Assembly: GCA_020200615.1 (NCBI GenBank)
Contig: JAIVIH010000271.1
Span: forward strand, 1 to 9,961
From: Actinomycetota bacterium
Lineage (GTDB): Bacteria; Actinomycetota; Acidimicrobiia; Acidimicrobiales; AC-14
Length of the DNA stretch: 9,961 bases
Reading direction: 5' to 3'
Shown: one piece after another, positions 9,473 through 9,961 of the stretch
Position numbering within the stretch: position 1 is the first letter of the stretch
Layout: each line of letters starts with the position of its first letter
Translations under genes and position numbers: made by a program
The notes under the pieces: generated by a model
Databases searched by the model: none
Told to the model about the DNA's origin: nothing
Seen by the model: only the letters and a program-made list of their open reading frames with translations

Positions 9473-9501
9473 GCTCTGAGCAGCGAATATGCCGTCAGAG
9501 C
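9473..9501 (+). terminator. Possible hairpin terminator after tRNA-Thr
   Basis: GCTCTGA (9473-9479) and TCAGAGC (9495-9501) form a perfect 7-bp inverted repeat around a 15-base loop, starting 8 bases past the tRNA 3' end. There is no T-tract. Position suggests a terminator or processing stem for the holB-tRNA transcript, but a recombination-related site next to the integrase is also possible. Confidence 0.35.
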
Positions 9502-9527
9502 GACACCAAACAGTAATCGCACAGCGC

Positions 9528-9556
9528 TTGCAAACCTACTCATTCGAGGGTACGGT
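9528..9556 (+). promoter_or_regulatory. Sigma-70-like promoter of the integrase gene
   Basis: TTGCAA (9528-9533), a 17-base spacer and TACGGT (9551-9556) give ideal geometry in a locally AT-richer patch. Transcription would start about 9563-9565. That fits either a leaderless start at GTG 9565 or a leader of about 45 bases to GTG 9610. Confidence 0.5.
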
Positions 9557-9609
9557 CCAGCGCTGTGAACGGCGGTTCGCGCCCCACTCGAAGATCCAAG
9601 GCGAGTCCG

Positions 9610-9961
9610 GTGACGGCCGACGCGGTCGCAGGCATCGGCCGTCTGGCGGGGTCGTTCGAGCTCGCCCTGCAGGCCCGGAACCGCTCGCCGAGGACGATCA
9701 GGGGGTACCTGGAGGCCGTCAGCATCTTCGAGGCCTTCCTGGTTGAGCGGGGCATGCCGACGGCGGCCGCTGCCATCGCCCGGGAACACGTCGAGGCCTT
9801 CATCGCCCACCAGCTCGGCCGCTGGACGCCGTCCACGGCCGCCACCCGCTACCGCCAGCTCCAGCAGTTCTTCCGCTGGCTCGTGGAGGACGGGGAGATC
9901 ACCAAGTCGCCGATGGTCAACATGCGCCCGCCGTCGGTGCCCGACGCCCCCGTCCCCGTCG
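9610..9961 (+). CDS. Tyrosine recombinase/phage-type integrase, N-terminal part (3' end outside window)
   Basis: The frame is open to the right edge, giving 117 residues. They match the N-terminal SAM-like core-binding domain of XerC/D-type and phage-type recombinases: ARNRSPRTIRGYLEAVSIFEAFL, then REHVEAFIAHQL, then STAATRYRQLQQFFRWLVEDGEI and SPMVNMRPPSVP. This domain clamps DNA. The catalytic domain with the R-H-R-Y residues lies beyond the window, so activity cannot be judged. GTG 9610 has AAGG 8 bases upstream and a codon pattern like the neighbours. An in-frame GTG at 9565 would add 15 residues with rarer codons (AGA, CGA, AGT, ACT) but is placed for leaderless translation. The gene sits 144 bases after tRNA-Thr, in the same direction. 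It could belong to an integrated element or be one of the stand-alone recombinases common in actinobacteria. Confidence 0.85.
   Translation, partial: MTADAVAGIGRLAGSFELALQARNRSPRTIRGYLEAVSIFEAFLVERGMPTAAAAIAREHVEAFIAHQLGRWTPSTAATRYRQLQQFFRWLVEDGEITKSPMVNMRPPSVPDAPVPV

Noticed and set aside
9421..9810. Minus-strand frame ending in SDSNRRPAHYE
   Set aside because: This ending is the well-known false translation of the antisense of a tRNA gene; the rest overlaps the integrase.

Overview
The window looks like chromosomal DNA from a high-GC actinobacterium, possibly of the Acidimicrobiia type. This rests on strong GC bias at third codon positions, frequent GTG starts, 4-base ATGA/GTGA overlaps, a topoisomerase I with a lysine-rich tail and no cysteine zinc fingers, and TAnnnT -10 elements placed right in front of start codons. 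The genus is not determinable from sequence alone, and the window could come from a metagenome assembly.

Left part (1-2500, + strand): the 3' end of a DtxR-family metal-dependent repressor overlaps by 4 bases the start of hppA, a K+-independent membrane pyrophosphatase. hppA is broken. Its reading frame shifts near base 1811, where about 35-45 residues expected in the family are absent. This is either a real inactivating deletion or an assembly collapse. A strong bulged hairpin (2503-2547) follows hppA and separates it from a convergent DedA-family membrane protein gene (2594-3226, - strand) that has all four expected key charged residues.

Middle and right (3227-9465, + strand): a divergent promoter region leads into topA (DNA topoisomerase I), an MFS exporter with a disordered repeat-bearing N-terminus, tmk (thymidylate kinase) and holB (DNA polymerase III delta prime). 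The last three genes overlap by 4 bases each and probably form one operon. It links DNA topology, dTTP supply and the clamp loader, with the exporter as the odd member. holB runs into a tRNA-Thr(CGU) gene, and its TAG stop codon consists of tRNA bases 8-10.

Right edge (9466-9961): downstream of the tRNA are a small hairpin, a good sigma-70-like promoter and the 5' end of a tyrosine recombinase/integrase that runs off the window. An integrase next to a tRNA suggests a possible mobile-element boundary, but the rest of any element lies outside. I found no clearly undescribed system. The most notable points are the broken hppA, the holB-tRNA overlap and the tRNA-adjacent integrase.
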